A stretch of 64,000 bases of DNA from Mrakia gelida (taxonomy: Eukaryota; Basidiomycota; Tremellomycetes; Cystofilobasidiales; Mrakiaceae). The translations under genes and the position numbers were made by a program. A model generated the notes under the pieces. That model saw nothing but the letters and a program-made list of their open reading frames with translations. It did no database searches and was not told the origin of the DNA. Below, one piece after another: positions 27,490-39,841 of the stretch. Where the stretch lies: assembly GCA_024345305.1 (NCBI GenBank), contig BRON01000004.1, forward strand, positions 1,922,001-1,986,000. The letters run 5' to 3'. Within the stretch, counting starts at the first letter, position 1, and each line of letters starts with the position of its first letter.

Positions 27490-30220
27490 CGTGAGGGAGA
27501 GTGAAGGAGGGGATGAGGAGGCGAAGAACGGGGTAGAGCACTCAAGGGAAGAGGGAGGAAGGTGGGCAGGAGATGATCGTCTGAAGCGAAGGGAGGGAGG
27601 GGGGAGAGCAGCGAGCGAGCAGGGGAGGGGAGGAGCGACCCAGGGCTGTGAAGAGACGTCAGCGACCGTCTTCCTCCCTCCCACCAACCACCATCTTCCC
27701 CGCTTCAACTCACAATCTTGTGTTCACTATCTCGATACGGCCCTAGCATTCCTTCCTGTCGACTGCAGGAGTCGCTGAATTGGAGTGAAGACGTCGAGGA
27801 GGGCGAAGAGCGGGGGAGAAGGCAAGACGACGCGGTGAGTTGAGGTCGAGAGAGATGGCTGCTGGGATAGAGAGGTAGCAAGGTGAGCACTTCTTCGTCG
27901 AGGAGAGATATGGTGGCCAGAGGATCGAGATGGGGTCGGTCTCGAGGGGGTCTGAGGCGTTCGGCTTGTAGAGGGGGCAACAAGAAAGACGAGAGCTCAC
28001 CTTCGACTTCACCTCCCTTCCTTCTCCCTTCCAACTCTCCCAGTTTCATCCTGATCATCTGGAGAGGCGAAGAGGAGAAGGATGGTAAGATAAGCCTCTT
28101 CTGCCCGAAAGCTTGTATCAAGAAGCTAGAACTGACCAGCTGACGTCGTTGTCTCTCCTCCCTCAACTTCAACCCCTCTCTCCTCCCTCCCCCCCTCCGC
28201 CACCCCCTTCGCCACCCTTCCTTCGCCTCGACCGTCATCACCACCACCACCGCCTTTACAAAGCAGGTCCCTCATCGCACAGGTATCCTCTCCAGATTTC
28301 CCAGCCTCGTACCTTCCCAACTCTGCTAGATTCATCGCTCCTCGACCTCACCTCCCTCCGCTCCCCGAACCTCTCCCTCTTCTTCTCGACGCTGTTCTGC
28401 TCCCACCCAAGGCCAAGCCTGTCCTCCCAGTCCGGGAGATCTCCTCCACGCGGTCCGGCATCTTCCCTCGCCCGACAAGATCGAATCGACCTTCCTGGGA
28501 CGGGGTTCGAGATGTCGACGCATCTCGAAAGAGCTGAACTAGAGACGACCTGGCTGCTCGAGAGAGGGAGGATCGAGGAATTACGAGAGGAGGGTTGAGT
28601 GGAAGGAGTCGATGTATGGAGAGGGGAGCTGAGGAGGCATTGGAAGGAAGAGGCAGGAGTGCAGGGTCGTCAGCATCGGTGAGCTCGTTCTTCCCTCCCT
28701 CCCTCCCTCCCTCTGCCATCTCTCCGCCCAACCTCACCCAATCTTCCCTCTTACCACCAATCGAGGAGTTGTTGGAGAAGGGATTCTTACCCTCACCAAC
28801 TCCCTCTCCCCGTCCCTTACCCTCTGCAACCAACCAGCCTCTCCAACTCCAAGCTCACCCCTCGATCCCTCCCTGCGCCTCAATTCACACCCTTCACCCT
28901 CCTCACGTCGCCTCCCCAATCAGCCCAGGACTTCCACATCCTTCGTCATCAGGATCGCCTTCCAGTCCTTCGCCTTACAGCGCCTTCGAAAACCATCACG
29001 TTGGCCTCGACTCGGATTGCTGAGCTCGAAGCTCAAGCTCAGTATCTCCTCCTCTTCACCTTGCTCGACCAACTCGTCACGTTCCGTCCTCGCCTCAATC
29101 TCGACACTCCCACTCGTCACCACGTCGACGTCGCATGTACATGTGCTCCAGGATTGCCGTCCGTCGACCTCGCTACCTCTAAGGATCGCAGGGCAGGAGC
29201 TGAGGGAAGAGGGAGGGAGGACGTGGGCTGAAAAGTCGGGGTCGGGTTGGTTGGCGCTCTCTTCGTTCGCCCATTTGCTTGCTCCCTAGTCGATCTGGAT
29301 GGGGCCTTTCTACCACTTGTGAGCCGCTCAGAGAGAGTGAAGAAGGGGCTGGTGGGCGTTGGAGACGCGGAGGGCGGTCGGTCGGTTGAGAGTCGCGTTT
29401 TGAGTTGGGTTTCAGGCTGAGAGAGAGAGAGGGCGCTCCTTCGCGACGGTTTTAGGCTTGTGAGTGTCGGTGGTGAGGGGTTGGGAGGATGTAATCAGGA
29501 TACAAGGAGGCCGCGAGATGAAGCTGGAGAGGAGAGTGCGTGGGCAGGAAGGAAAAAGAGAGAAGATCTGTTGGTGGGAAGAGAGGGTGGGGACGCGTTG
29601 AGTTGTGGTAGGACGAGGGCGCGAGGTGTGGATGAAGAAAGGATGAGCTGAGAGGGGTGGTAACTGAGAGCTGGGTGTGAGCAGGATATTGCAGAAGATC
29701 GGATTTGAGAGTGAAGAGGCTGGGAAGGCTTCGATGGACGCGTCGCGTCAAGGTTTGTCTCGTTCGTTCGCTCTTTCGAGGCTGATCTGAACTTCTCATC
29801 GCACGTGTACTCTATTAGGCTAGTGCACGCTATGTTTCAGAAGCTTCTGACACTTTCAGACCCCCTTCAGAGCTCAGAAAGTTTGCGAGGACGCCGTAGC
29901 GCGACGCGTCGCGCTCGACCAGAAATTTTCGCAGGGGACACTTTCCTTGCCCATGACCCACTTTGTCTGATCTCCAAGACTCCCTTCAGCGATCCCGAGT
30001 GCAAAAACCTCGACGCGACCCGAAAGGAAAAGCGTAACTAAGGAGCAGGGAGGAGGGTTTGGCTCGAGCTCAACATTCGACGATTACTCCTTCAACGTCG
30101 TCCAAGGCCGCTTCAGCACTTCTACAAGGACCCTTCTCATCCCGGTCGACAGATTCATCGTCACCGGCCTCCCATTCATCCCTTCGAGTGCTCGAAAATC
30201 CTCCATTGAACCCTCCAACC
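27490..30220. other. 2.7-kb gene-poor stretch with ambiguous F-box/LRR-like frames
   Basis: No gene could be assembled with confidence. On +, a frame ending near 28598 reads LLDSSLLDLTSLRSPNLSLFF and LERAELETTWLLERGRIEEL. Another ending at 29231 reads TRIAELEAQAQYLLLFTLLD. Both have leucine patterns like the F-box copies, which suggests a decayed relative. The minus strand also has open, hydrophilic stretches (28250-27705, 28833-28348). Two GACGCGTC palindromes lie at 29738 and 29902. The region upstream of 27489 must also hold that gene's promoter. Above 29.3 kb only low-complexity purine-rich sequence is seen. Confidence 0.4.
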
Positions 30221-31882
30221 ATGCCCTTCGCCGTCCCTCCCCTCCCTTCCTCCTCCTCCAAACCCCTTCGTCCTTCCTCGAAACCCACCCTCATCTCCCT
30301 CTCTTCCCTCTCGCAACCCTCGTACGCCTCAGGGTCCACCGCTCGTCTCCCCTCAGGTCAACTCGGTCAAACAGCAGGCTACGAAGACGTCGCTCTCCTA
30401 GGACGGAAGGTTGCCGAGCGGTCGAAACGAAGGAGGGAGGAGGAGAGGAAGCTCAAGGATGCGAAAGGAAAGGGCAAGGGCAAGATGGTCGTCGATAGCG
30501 ATGAGGAGGAAGAGGAGGAGGGACAAGATGATGATGCTGAGGATGAGCAGGAGGAGGAGGACTGGAACATGGATCTCGACGAGGAGGAGGGAGAGGAAGG
30601 GGAGGAGAGTGGTTGGAGGACGACGGGAGGAGAGACGAGTGCTGCTGGAGCGTCGAGGAAGAGGAGGCTTGCAAAGGGAAGGGGGAAGGAGAAGGCTGGG
30701 GACTCGAAGAGGTCGAGGAAGAAGCTTCAGTCTATCTTCGTTGGGGATATGGACTATCTGGCGGATCCGCATCGTGAGTTTGACGTCGAGCTCACCTTCT
30801 TCCTTCACTCGCCACTTCATTGCTGATTTCGCCTTGCCCTTTGTCATCGGATCTACTAGCCTTGTATGACTCTCTTCCATCATCCGTACGTCCGACTAAT
30901 CCATTTCCCGCCTTCTCGAGCCCGTTTCGATCTCTGGAAGCCTCAGCGAGCTCACCGTCTTCTCCCCTCGCGTCCCCTCCTCCCTCCAGTCCCTCCTCAC
31001 CTCCCTCCTCCACCATTCCACCTCCTTCTACGCCTCCCATCCCTCCAACCCATCCCTACTCAACACCGCTCCAATCCCCATCCCTATCGGCTCTCGCCCA
31101 TCCTCTCCAGCACCACCAACAACAACAGCGACGTCTAACGTCTCAACCCTCCTCGATGAATCCCACGACGGAAGCAAGGAGAAGCGACGAAGCATGTGGA
31201 TGGAGCTGGATGGGGATTCTCTGATCGCACTAGGTACGTCCGCCTCACCCAAACCCCGACGCCGCGTTCTCAACTTCTCGCCTCTTTCGCAACTTCTCAC
31301 TGATTACTCTCGCTCTGTCTCGCAACCCCAGGTATCCTCGTAGAAGAACACATCCTCCACCTCCTCTCCACCTCAGGCTACCTCCCTCCTTCCCCTTCCC
31401 ACCCTTTCATCGCTTCCCCTTCCCCTTCCCCCTCTCCTTCTCCCTCTCCCTCCCCTCCTCCGCAAGAAGTCGCGTTCGACCTCCCTCCCTCTGAATCCTC
31501 TTCTTCCTCCGGCGAGGACGAAGCTGGTGCGCACAACGCCAAAGCCGGCTCAAGCAAGGGGACCAAGAAGAAGGGTCCTCCCAAGTTGAAGGAGATCCGG
31601 ATCCCTAAGGAGAAGGAACCGGAGAGGGAGGAGGGGTACAAACGGATCGCACCTGAAGCGACGAGGGACGAGAAGGAGGGGCAGGAGGAGTATGGGCAGA
31701 AGAAGAAGAGGGTGAGGGTTAGGGTTGGGGTGAAGAAGGGGGAGAAGAAGGGGGAGAAGGAGGAGAAGGTGAGGGAGGAGAGGGAGGAAGAGAGGGAGAA
31801 GGATAGTGGGGAGGAGGAGGATGATTTCGAGGCGAGGGTTTTGGGTTTGGGGAAGAAGAAGAGTGGTGGTGGGAAGAAGTAG
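30221..31882 (+). CDS. Highly charged nuclear-type protein of unknown function
   Basis: The first ATG of the frame is at 30221 (MPFAVPPLPSSSSKPLRPSS). A basic region ending KRRREEERKLKDAKGKGKGK is followed by a long Asp/Glu tract and a second basic tract (SRKRRLAKGRGKEKAGDSKR). LQSIFVGDMDYLADPH ends at a GTGAGT donor near 30775. The next exons fit PHPLYDSLPSS, then TSFYASHPSNPSLLNTAPI, then STLLDESHDGSKEKRRSMWM and ELDGDSLIALG-ILVEEHIL. The last exon has KKGPPKLKEIRIPKEKEPER and a Lys/Glu-rich tail ending GKKKSGGGKK, stop at 31882. Alternating acidic and basic tracts suggest a nuclear or nucleolar location. The middle splice choices, including a possible 35-nt intron near 30.89 kb, are uncertain. 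Confidence 0.55.
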
Positions 31883-31945
31883 GATGGTTGTTGATTCACC
31901 TTAGCCTAGTTTGATTCTATCTCATCAGCGCGGCTCGGTCTTGAG

Positions 31946-31968
31946 TGCACGAACGAACGAACGAACGA
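31946..31968 (+). repeat. CGAA tetranucleotide microsatellite
   Basis: Four to five tandem CGAA units lie in the short 3' intergenic gap between two convergent genes. Confidence 0.7.
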
Positions 31969-32127
31969 AACCGACGACAACGTGCCGCGACGACCTTTGC
32001 CTCTCTCTCTACCTCTCCCTCTTCGTCCCTCTTTCCGTCCAAACGCTCGAAAGCAAAGCGAAACGAAACCCTCATAACACCTAGACTAATCCGTACAACC
32101 ACCCACCCTCCAATCCCATGCAACCAT

Positions 32128-33150
32128 CTACGCCCACCCAGCCTTCGCCTTCGCGAGCTCGAACGCTCCCGGCAGCCTGTCAATCCTCGAAGCAGGGATG
32201 GCTCCTTGTCCAGCCCACTCTCCCGTCGGCGAGAGGTCGTATCGGCGAATGAGGTTGGAAGCGTAAGGGTTGTTGTCGGCTTGGAAGACCTTGAGTCGTT
32301 CCAGACGGAACTTGCGGAGCTTGTTCTTGGGCAGCATGCGGGCGACGGCGTGGGTGATGATCTGGAGGGGAGGATACGAGGCGAGAGTTTGAGAGGGGAG
32401 GGTTGGGTGAGGGTTGGCGGGAGAGATGGAGAGAGAAGGGAAAGAGATGGTGGAGGAGTCAGTGCGAGCTCGAGGGGAAGCGAGCGAGTCGGTTGGAGGG
32501 GAGGAGGGAGGACGACGAACATCTTCTGGACGGGTGGCCATGATGTGTTTGTACGAGATAGCCCTCGAGTTTCCCATGTACGACGATTGCTTCCAGTAAC
32601 TGCAGATATTAAAACACGGGGCGAAGGGGTCAGCTCGTGCGAAGGAGGTCAAGGGGAAGGACGGAAGGAAGGGAGGAGCTCACGTCTTCTCGAGAGCCTT
32701 CTTTCCCGAAATGTAGACCTTCTCGCAGTTGGTCACGACGACGTAGTCTCCACAGTCAGCTGGAAATAATGAGGAGTTGGATGGGCGAGGTAGAGGTAGG
32801 AGGAAGAGCAGGAGAAGAGAAGGAAAGAAGGAAGGGAAGGATGGTCAGCTCGACGTTTCTCTTCTTCTCCTTCTCCGAACGATCCAACGAGACGAGTCTG
32901 GACGGACTTGATCGATCGAAAGTCGGCTTGTGCTTCCCCATGAGGACCTGAGCTATACGGGTAGCGAGTTTACCTGAGGAAAGGGAAGCGAAAATAAGAG
33001 AAGGGACGGAGGATGAGCTTGGTCGTCCTTCTTTCTCTCCAAGGAGACGTCGAGAGCGAGCGAGGACTGACCGACTGTCCTGTTCTCTGCCGATACGTGG
33101 TGCCAAAGTCGAGCGTTGGCCAACAACGGGTTTCCCATAACTTGAGACAT
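32128..33150 (-). CDS. Mitochondrial large-subunit ribosomal protein uL13m (MRPL13/yeast Mrpl23 family)
   Basis: The start at 33150 ([20 protein letters not shown]) is followed by [56 protein letters not shown] and [18 protein letters not shown], all uL13 signatures. The stop TAG is at 32130-32128 after AKAKAGWA, and the product is about 175 residues. KHKPTFD and the CGDYVVVTN strand are the bacterial/mitochondrial form rather than the cytosolic RPL13A/L16 form. Five exons are joined in phase. The donor after TRPED is GTTCGT. It builds the peptidyl-transferase subunit of the mitoribosome. It shares a 176-bp divergent promoter with the U1C gene. Confidence 0.9.
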
Positions 33151-33326
33151 CCTGAAAGAAGAGAGAGATCCGAAGAGAAAGAAGGGAAGGGGAGGGGAGG
33201 GGAGGGGAGGGGGTGATGGAGGTTGCGATTCGAACGACGAAAAAGGTCGACGGCGAGGGTCAGGAAGAGGCCAACTCCATCCTTGCATCCATCCTTCTTT
33301 TCCCGGTTCTCTCTTCTTGTATCGGT
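33151..33326. promoter_or_regulatory. Compact divergent promoter, uL13m / U1C
   Basis: Only 176 bases separate the two start codons. The sequence contains a short GGGGA-repeat (33186-33212). Transcription of both genes must start within or beyond this interval. Confidence 0.5.
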
Positions 33327-34805
33327 ATGCCCAAGTACTACTGTGACGTGAGTGGGACCTTTCTTTTCATTCGAGCTGAAGGGAGGAGGAGACGAAGGCG
33401 GGACGAGACTTGAGCTGACCTCGTTCTCCCTCTCGACGGCTTCGTTCGTTTCTAGTACTGCGATGTCTTCCTGTGAGTCCAAACCAGTTCGTGTAGAGCT
33501 CTAAATGTACTCATCGAGGTGTGACTAACCTTGTCGTATACTTTCTACCTCTCAGGACGCACGATTCGACGTCGGGTGAGCTCCCTCGTCCAGCTCACTC
33601 GCCTCCCTCCCTTCTCCTCTCCCTCGTCCTAACCTCCCTCTCGCCTCTTCTCTCCTCTCTTCCAGTGCGGAAAGCTCACAACTCTGGTCGAAACCACATC
33701 CAAAACGTCCGAGACTACTACGCGGGTTCGTCGCTCTCTCGCCTGCCTCCCTTCGTTCTCCTTCCTCTCAAGCTGACCTTCGCCTCCTTCCCTTCTCGTC
33801 CTCCTCAGCGATGGGCCACGACAAAGCTCAGGATATCATCGATCAGATCACCAACTCGTACGCCAACGCTCCCCCAGGTGGAATGATGGGTGGTCCTCCA
33901 TCAGGGCCTCCTCCAATGAGGTGAGTAGAGAGAGAACGAACGAACACGAGAGCTCAATCGAGTCGAGCTCGTCCTTGGTCTTCCTCCTTCCTCTTCGCGA
34001 GCTCACGCCTTTTCTTCTCATTTGTTTGCGTTCGTTTCGATGATCAGGATGGGACCAGGATTCATGGGTGCTCCAGGTCCCGGGGGTCTTCCTCCTCCAG
34101 GCATGCACGGTGGAATGGGAGGAGGTCCTCCGATGATGAACGGTGGTGAGCTCGCCTCTCTCTCTCTCTCTCTTTCTCCTTCGACCTTTCATCTTCCCTT
34201 CCTCTTCCACTTCTTCGCCTCCACCTCGACCCGCGCTCTTCTACACTCACTGCCAGCTCGCCCTCACCCGCTTCCCCCTCCTCCTCTGCTCGACCACCCA
34301 CTAACTCTCCTCCCCTCTCCCTCCCTCCCTCCCAGGCTACCGACCCAACCAACCCCCTCCCTTCTTCCAACAACAACAACAACAACCCAACACCTCCCAC
34401 CTCGGCCACCACCAACCTCCTCCCCATCAATCCTCCCCAGGCGGACCAGGTGGTCTCCCCTTCCGTCCTCCCTTCAACCCCAACCAACCCCAACCCCCCT
34501 CCCCTTACGGTGGTCCTCCTCAAAACGGCTACGGCGCTGGATCCCCATCGCAGTCACAGTACAACAACCATCAACAACCTCCTCATATGATGGGAGGACC
34601 GCCAGGAGGGTTCAGACCTCCTCCCCCCAACTTCAACGGTGGCGGAGGAGGTGGGTTCCCTCCTCAGGGAATGGGAGCTCCTCTGAGCGCACCTGGAGCA
34701 GGAGGGTACCCAGGCCAAGCAGCTCCGTACGCGCCTGGGGGTGGAGCGGGACTGAGGATCAACCCGGATAGGCTGAGGATGCTGGGGAACGGGGGTGGGC
34801 AGTAG
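33327..34805 (+). CDS. SNRPC/YHC1: U1 small nuclear ribonucleoprotein C
   Basis: Exons 33327-33347, 33456-33472, 33556-33575, 33666-33725, 33809-33920, 34048-34145 and 34336-34805 give exactly 798 nt (265 residues). The zinc finger is spread over the first four exons: MPKYYCDYCDVFLTHDS with the C-x2-C pair, then VRKAHNSGRNHIQNVRDYY with the H-x5-H pair. AMGHDKAQDIIDQITNSYA follows. The rest is the Pro/Gly/Met-rich low-complexity tail normal for U1C, with a poly-Gln run near 34.37 kb. U1C stabilises U1 snRNA pairing with the 5' splice site. One of its own introns uses a GTTCGT donor (33726), a splice site form common throughout this window. Confidence 0.95.
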
Positions 34806-35312
34806 GACGAAGGAGGAAGGGACTTGGGGGGGAGGGTGTATTGATCTATGTATGGGTTGGGTTCTTATCTTGTTCGCAGGGGTTGGGTAGAGAGAAAGGG
34901 AGTGAGAGTGAGAGGGAGTGGGGAGTAGTGAGGTGGGGGTATGAAGAGGGAACGGGAAGAGAGGGAGAAGAGGACGCGTCGAGCAGTTGGGGTCGGGAGG
35001 GCGAGGCGAGGAGAGTAGTGAGCCTCTTCGATCGAAACCAAGATAAGCTTTCAAGACTCCAGCAGAGCTTGCTTTCCAGCTCGGAGCTCAATGACTCGGG
35101 CGAGCTCGGAAGAACGGGATCTCAGGCGCGAGGGAAGCGACGCGTCGAAGCACGATAGATCGTCCTCGCTCTCTCGTCGAATGATCGCTCGCATTCTTCT
35201 GCGCTCGAGAACGAGTCGTCGACAACGACTCCAAGTCCTGGAGGGTGTTTGACTCTCGCAGCCTTTTGTTCGGCAGCAAGACGACTTGACGGGTCGCAGA
35301 AAACGACCATGA
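34806..35312. other. Convergent 3' intergenic region, U1C / Med11-like
   Basis: No supported gene. Two GACGCGTC palindromes occur at about 34973 and 35138. GA-rich + strand sequence follows the U1C stop. Confidence 0.5.
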
Positions 35313-36348
35313 TCATTCACCCACCTCCATCCCCGAGCCTACCACCACTTCGGGAACCTCCTCCATCTCCTCATCCTCGTCCTCACCATCATCTTCCACC
35401 ACCACTTCCTCCTCTGCCTTCTTCGGACTTGGCTCAACTGGCGCTTCTTGAACCGGAGGCGTCTCCTCCTTCGCCTGAGGCTGAACCTGGACGTCCTCCT
35501 CCATCTCCTTCCTACCCTCCTCCACCTTCTCCCCTCCCTTCATAGCAACCAACGAGTCCCTCAGCTTCCTCCAGCTCCCAGCTTCCACTCTCAGGCCGTA
35601 GAGTCCTAAGCTGGGCTTCGGCGAAGGGGTAGGGTTCTTGGACGTGCTCGAGCTGCCTTCGACGACGACGGGTTTGGAGGTTGATGCGGAAGCTGAAGCG
35701 TTGGGTTGGGAGGTTGAGTTGGTTTGAGTCGAGTTGGTGGTGGTATTGAAGGTAGGAAGGGGCGCTGAGAAGGGAGTAGGAGGAAGTTGATTCGGTGGTG
35801 GAGGAACGAAATCGTTGGGTGTGGGAAGGACGCGAGTGAGTCGGAGGTGATGGATCGTTGAGCGGAGGAGGAGGGTGATGTCCTGGAGGGCGGGGGTTTG
35901 AAGATACGAGAAGGCGTAAAGAGAGAGAGAGAGGAGTCAGTTTGTGAGACTGGTTGTGGGAGGTGGGAAAGAACGTGGGATTGGGAAGTGAGGAAGCAAC
36001 GCAAGACGAGCTCGAGAAATGGAACGAAGCTCACATCGAGTTCCTGGTAGTACTCCCTCGCAGAGTCAACGAAACGTTCCTCCTCTTCTTGAACTGATCC
36101 GTCCTCGTGAATGACCTTGGGCGCCTCTGGATCTGGTGGGAGGAGAGCTGTGAGAGCTGAGGAGAGGAGGGTGAGGAGGTTCGGGATTCGCTAAAGGAAG
36201 GAGACGGACGGAGTGAGCTTGCGTTTGTTCTTCGACGCGTTCTCTTCGAATTCGACGAAGCTGGTGAGAAGATACGTACATGCTCCATCTCCATCAGGGA
36301 ACGAATCTGGTCCGCGGGTGGAGGAACGTTGGGTATTGAGGAGGACAT
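35313..36348 (-). CDS. Mediator subunit 11-like protein
   Basis: The start at 36348 reads MSSSIPNVPPPADQIRSLME-MEHVR, then across an intron IPNLLTLLSSALTALLPP, an acidic linker, and ERFVDSAREYYQELDDITLL-LRSTIHHLRL. A short N-terminal helix, a Leu/Ala helix and a helix with YxxLDDI..LLR are the pattern of Med11, which pairs with Med22 in the Mediator head and contacts TFIIH. A Ser/Thr/Asn-rich linker and a conserved-looking LGLYGLRVEAGSWRKLRDSL follow, then a Glu-rich tail ending GSGMEVGE, stop at 35315-35313. This is longer than yeast Med11 because of the tail. The family call is by pattern only. Confidence 0.5.
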
Positions 36349-36637
36349 CGAAGGGAGGAGGGGAGGAGAGGAGATCGTCCGAGGAAGAGGCGAGCGGTGA
36401 AGCGACGATGGAAGCGACTGTAGAGCTTGCTTTTTTGAGCTTGGAAGTGGTCGAGGAGATAGATCAGACTCTCTGTCAGATTGCGAGGTCGATAGCAAAG
36501 ATGTTTTTCTCGCAGTTGTTGTGGTTTGAAGTCAACTTCGAAGATGACGTCCCGGTCGCCCTTTTGCTCGATTTGGGTTCAGCTCTCCTCCTTCCCTTCC
36601 AACCCTCAGCATCTCCCTCCCATTCTCCCTCTCTTCT
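36349..36637. promoter_or_regulatory. Divergent promoter, Med11-like / Mam3-like
   Basis: 289 bases between divergent start codons. The portion next to the plus-strand gene is pyrimidine-rich. No core element is clear. Confidence 0.4.
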
Positions 36638-39280
36638 ATGGCTTCCCGTCCTTCGACTACACGCTCTCTCCCTCTGCTCCTCTCGCTCGGAAGTCGTCTC
36701 GTCCGAGCTTCTCCCATCTTTGCTGCTTCGGCGGCAGCAGCGTCGGTTCAAGTTCTGAAGGAGCACCATGGAGAAGAGCCGATGTCGAGGTCGGAATACA
36801 TCAGCAAACTCGTCATATCGTTCGCTCTCGTAGTGATAGGAGGGATCTTCGCAGGGTGAGATTTCAGTCTAGCCCTTGGTCGATATCCCTTTGGCGGGAG
36901 GGGAATTCAGAACTGGAAGGAAGGAGAACTCTGAGCTGACCTCCCTTGGCGGTTTGGCTGCATTTTTGCTCGTATCTTCACAGACTCACTCTGGGTCTGA
37001 TGGTCAGTCGAGCACCTACTCGTTCCGTATAGGAACATACTGACCGAGTTTGTTGCCTTCTCCAGGGTCTCGAGCCGCTGCATCTCAAGGTCCTCTCGAC
37101 GTCGAGCGACAACGAGACTGAACGAAAACACGCCGACAAGGTCCTGAGGTTACTCAATCGAGGAAGGCATTGGGTCCTTGTCGTTCTGCTACTTGGAAAC
37201 GTCGTGAGTTCCGCGTATCTCGTTCGGCGTTGAGTGGCTGGAGGGAGGAGGAGGAAGACGGAGAGAGCTCGAGCTGACCTTCCCTCCCTTCCTCCCTTCG
37301 TGCCCTTCGTCCCTGCCTCCCGTCTCGCCTCTCTTCTCGACATCGTTACCGCGTAGATCGTCAACGAGTCTTTGCCGATCTTCCTCGATAAGGTCCTCGG
37401 TGGTGGAATCTCGGCCGTCATCGCTTCGACAGTTCTCATCGGTGAGTCGAACCTCGTCTTCGAACTCTCTCGCGTCCTTCTCCCGTGTCTCGACTCCTTT
37501 TGCTGCCAGCCGGGCCTACTTTGAGACTGACTCTTCTATGGTTGCCTATTGATGCTTTTCAGTGATCTTCGGGTACGTCCTCCGCTCCCTCTTCAAACCC
37601 CATGAAGAACTTAGACTCGACCTGATGACCGCTCTCACCCCTCTCGTTGCTTCCCCTCTTTCCAGTGAGATCATCCCTCAGTCGGTCTGCGTTCGATACG
37701 GTCTCGCCGTTGGGTCCTACGCCTCGCCTTTCGTTCTCTTCATGATGTGAGTTCGTGGTCCTCGTCTTCCTTCCGCTCTGCTTCATCTGACCTCTGAGAC
37801 CTTCGTTGGCGACGCGTCGTCTCCCGTCGTCCAGGTACGCCTTCGCGCCTATCGCCTGGCCCATCGCGAAGCTTCTCGACTACGTTCTCGGAGCCAACGA
37901 AGGTAAGCAAAGCTTTCTCGTTCCTTTCGCGCTCTCCTTCAAAGATGCTGACCTTCATCGTTGCTGGTTCGCCTCTCGCCAGAACACACCTACAAGAAGG
38001 CCGAGCTGAAGTCGTTCCTCCAATTCCACAAGACGGGGGAGGAACCTTTGCGAGACGACGAGATTCTCATCCTGAACGGAGTGCTCTCCCTCAACCAGAC
38101 GAGCGCTGGGGACAGTGAGTCGATGCTTTCGTCGATGGGACGCGTCGAGGGTCGGTCGAAGGCCAAACTGACCTCCTCCCCTCGTTTCCCAGTTATGACT
38201 CCTATCGGCGACGTTATGACCCTCTCCGTCGACACTATCCTGGATCACGACATGCTGGATCGAATCCTGTGAGTCCTCCGTTCCCTGTCACTTCCGTTAG
38301 ACGCTCGCGACCCGAGCGAACCTGCTCACTTCTCCTCTTCGTTCCCTTCCAGGCTCTCTGGTTTCTCTCGAATCCCCATCCACGAAGTTGGTCGACCCAA
38401 GTCCTTCATCGGAATGCTTCTCATCAAACGACTCCTCACCTACAACCCCGAAGAGGCTCTTCCCGTCTCCTCCTTCCCTCTGTCGACCCTACCCGAGGCG
38501 AAAGCCAACATCAACTGCTTCCAGGCTCTCGACTACTTCCAGGTTCGTCTACATTCCTTCGTTTCGCTCATCTCGCGCTCCGTGAACTGACCTCGACTTC
38601 CTCGCAGACCGGACGCGCCCATCTTTTGCTCATTAGCGACACGCCTGGGAAGCCCGACGGAGCTCTCGGAGTCATCTCGCTCGAGGATCTTATTGAGGAG
38701 ATCATCGGGGAGGAGATTGTTGACGAGACGGATAGGTACATGAGCAACACGGGGAAGAAGGCTGCTCGTCGAACGTGAGTCTTTCCTTTCCTCTCTCGAG
38801 CCCGCTTCGACGTTCTCGCTTGTTTCGCGAGCGGCAAGCTGACCGTCTGTCTTGCCTTCGTCTGCCTTCAGGTCGAGTGCTGAAGTCATGAAGGGTATCA
38901 TCGAGCGAGAGAGGAAGAAGCTCGTGAGGATGAACTCCATCGTGTCGGTTGAGGATGTAAGTTGCGTCGTCCCCTCTCCCCCTCCTTTCTTCTCGTCCTG
39001 TCTCTCCCCTCAAGCTCCCTATCCATCCCAGACTGACGCCTTTCCTTTTTCCATCCCTTCCAGGCCGTCGGAAGTCCGAGAAAACGAGCTGGGTCGGAAA
39101 CCGCGTCGTTGTTGAGGAACGGTGCTGGCGCGAACGGAGAGCAGATCACTCCTTGTGCGTTTCATCTGCTGACCTCCCCTCTACGACCGCTCCTCACTTT
39201 CGTCCTCGATCTTCGCTGATCTGCCTTCGTTTTTGCTCCCAGACGGCTCGCTGATCTCGACCTCGCCCACAAGGATCTGA
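36638..39280 (+). CDS. CNNM/Mam3-type membrane transporter (DUF21 + CBS pair)
   Basis: The start at 36638 gives a leader and a first membrane span ([20 protein letters not shown]). The DUF21 hallmark [19 protein letters not shown] follows, then [56 protein letters not shown] and [21 protein letters not shown] pair covers [39 protein letters not shown] and [27 protein letters not shown]. The end is [12 protein letters not shown], stop at 39280. Yeast Mam3 is a vacuolar protein affecting manganese and mitochondrial form; animal CNNMs handle magnesium. About eleven exons were read. Introns at 37.8 and 38.14 kb contain GACGCGTC. Confidence 0.9.
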
Positions 39281-39841
39281 GCAGCCTCGATCCTCCTCGT
39301 CGCTTTGGTCGCCTCTCCTGTTCGCTCTCTCACTGTGATATCTTCGCTCTTGCATGTTCGTTTTCCTCTGTTCTGCTTTCCTTCTCCCAGCGCAAGCTAC
39401 CAGAAAGAAACGAGGGACGCGCCGGTTCTCGCGTCGCTCTCAGATCTCGTGAGAGTCGAGGAAGCTCGACTCCTGAAGCTAGGGCTGGTGGCTCGCGCGT
39501 GTTTGCGAGCTTGGTAGAGGTGCTCCTTTTCTACATCTGGCCGCACATACTGCAGAAAACTCGAACCTCGTCATCTGTCTGCGTCGCTCTTAATGAACAG
39601 GTCAGCCTCGGGGCGAGATGGTCGAGCGCTCTTCTTCTCATCTCTGCAGGAGATCTCGAAGCTCTTCCTTCGTAACGCACAACGACTATGTATAGCGCTG
39701 GCGTTCTTTTTGCTATCTCTCTCAATCATCTGAAAAGAAGGCTTGTCATGAGTATTCGAATCAGGCGACCGAACGACTCCGTCGACGATCCTCTCGCCTT
39801 CAACGCTTTACCCACCATCATCTCCTTCCTCCTCCCCAGCC
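39281..39841. other. Intergenic, no supported gene
   Basis: 3' flank of the Mam3-like gene and upstream region of the next plus-strand gene. Only short unsupported frames are present. Confidence 0.5.

Noticed and set aside
29452..29799. Minus-strand 115-codon frame
   Set aside because: Low complexity, no motif and no consistent splice structure.
33186..33212. GGGGA tandem repeat as a possible regulatory array
   Set aside because: Too short, and similar purine-rich runs are frequent across the window.
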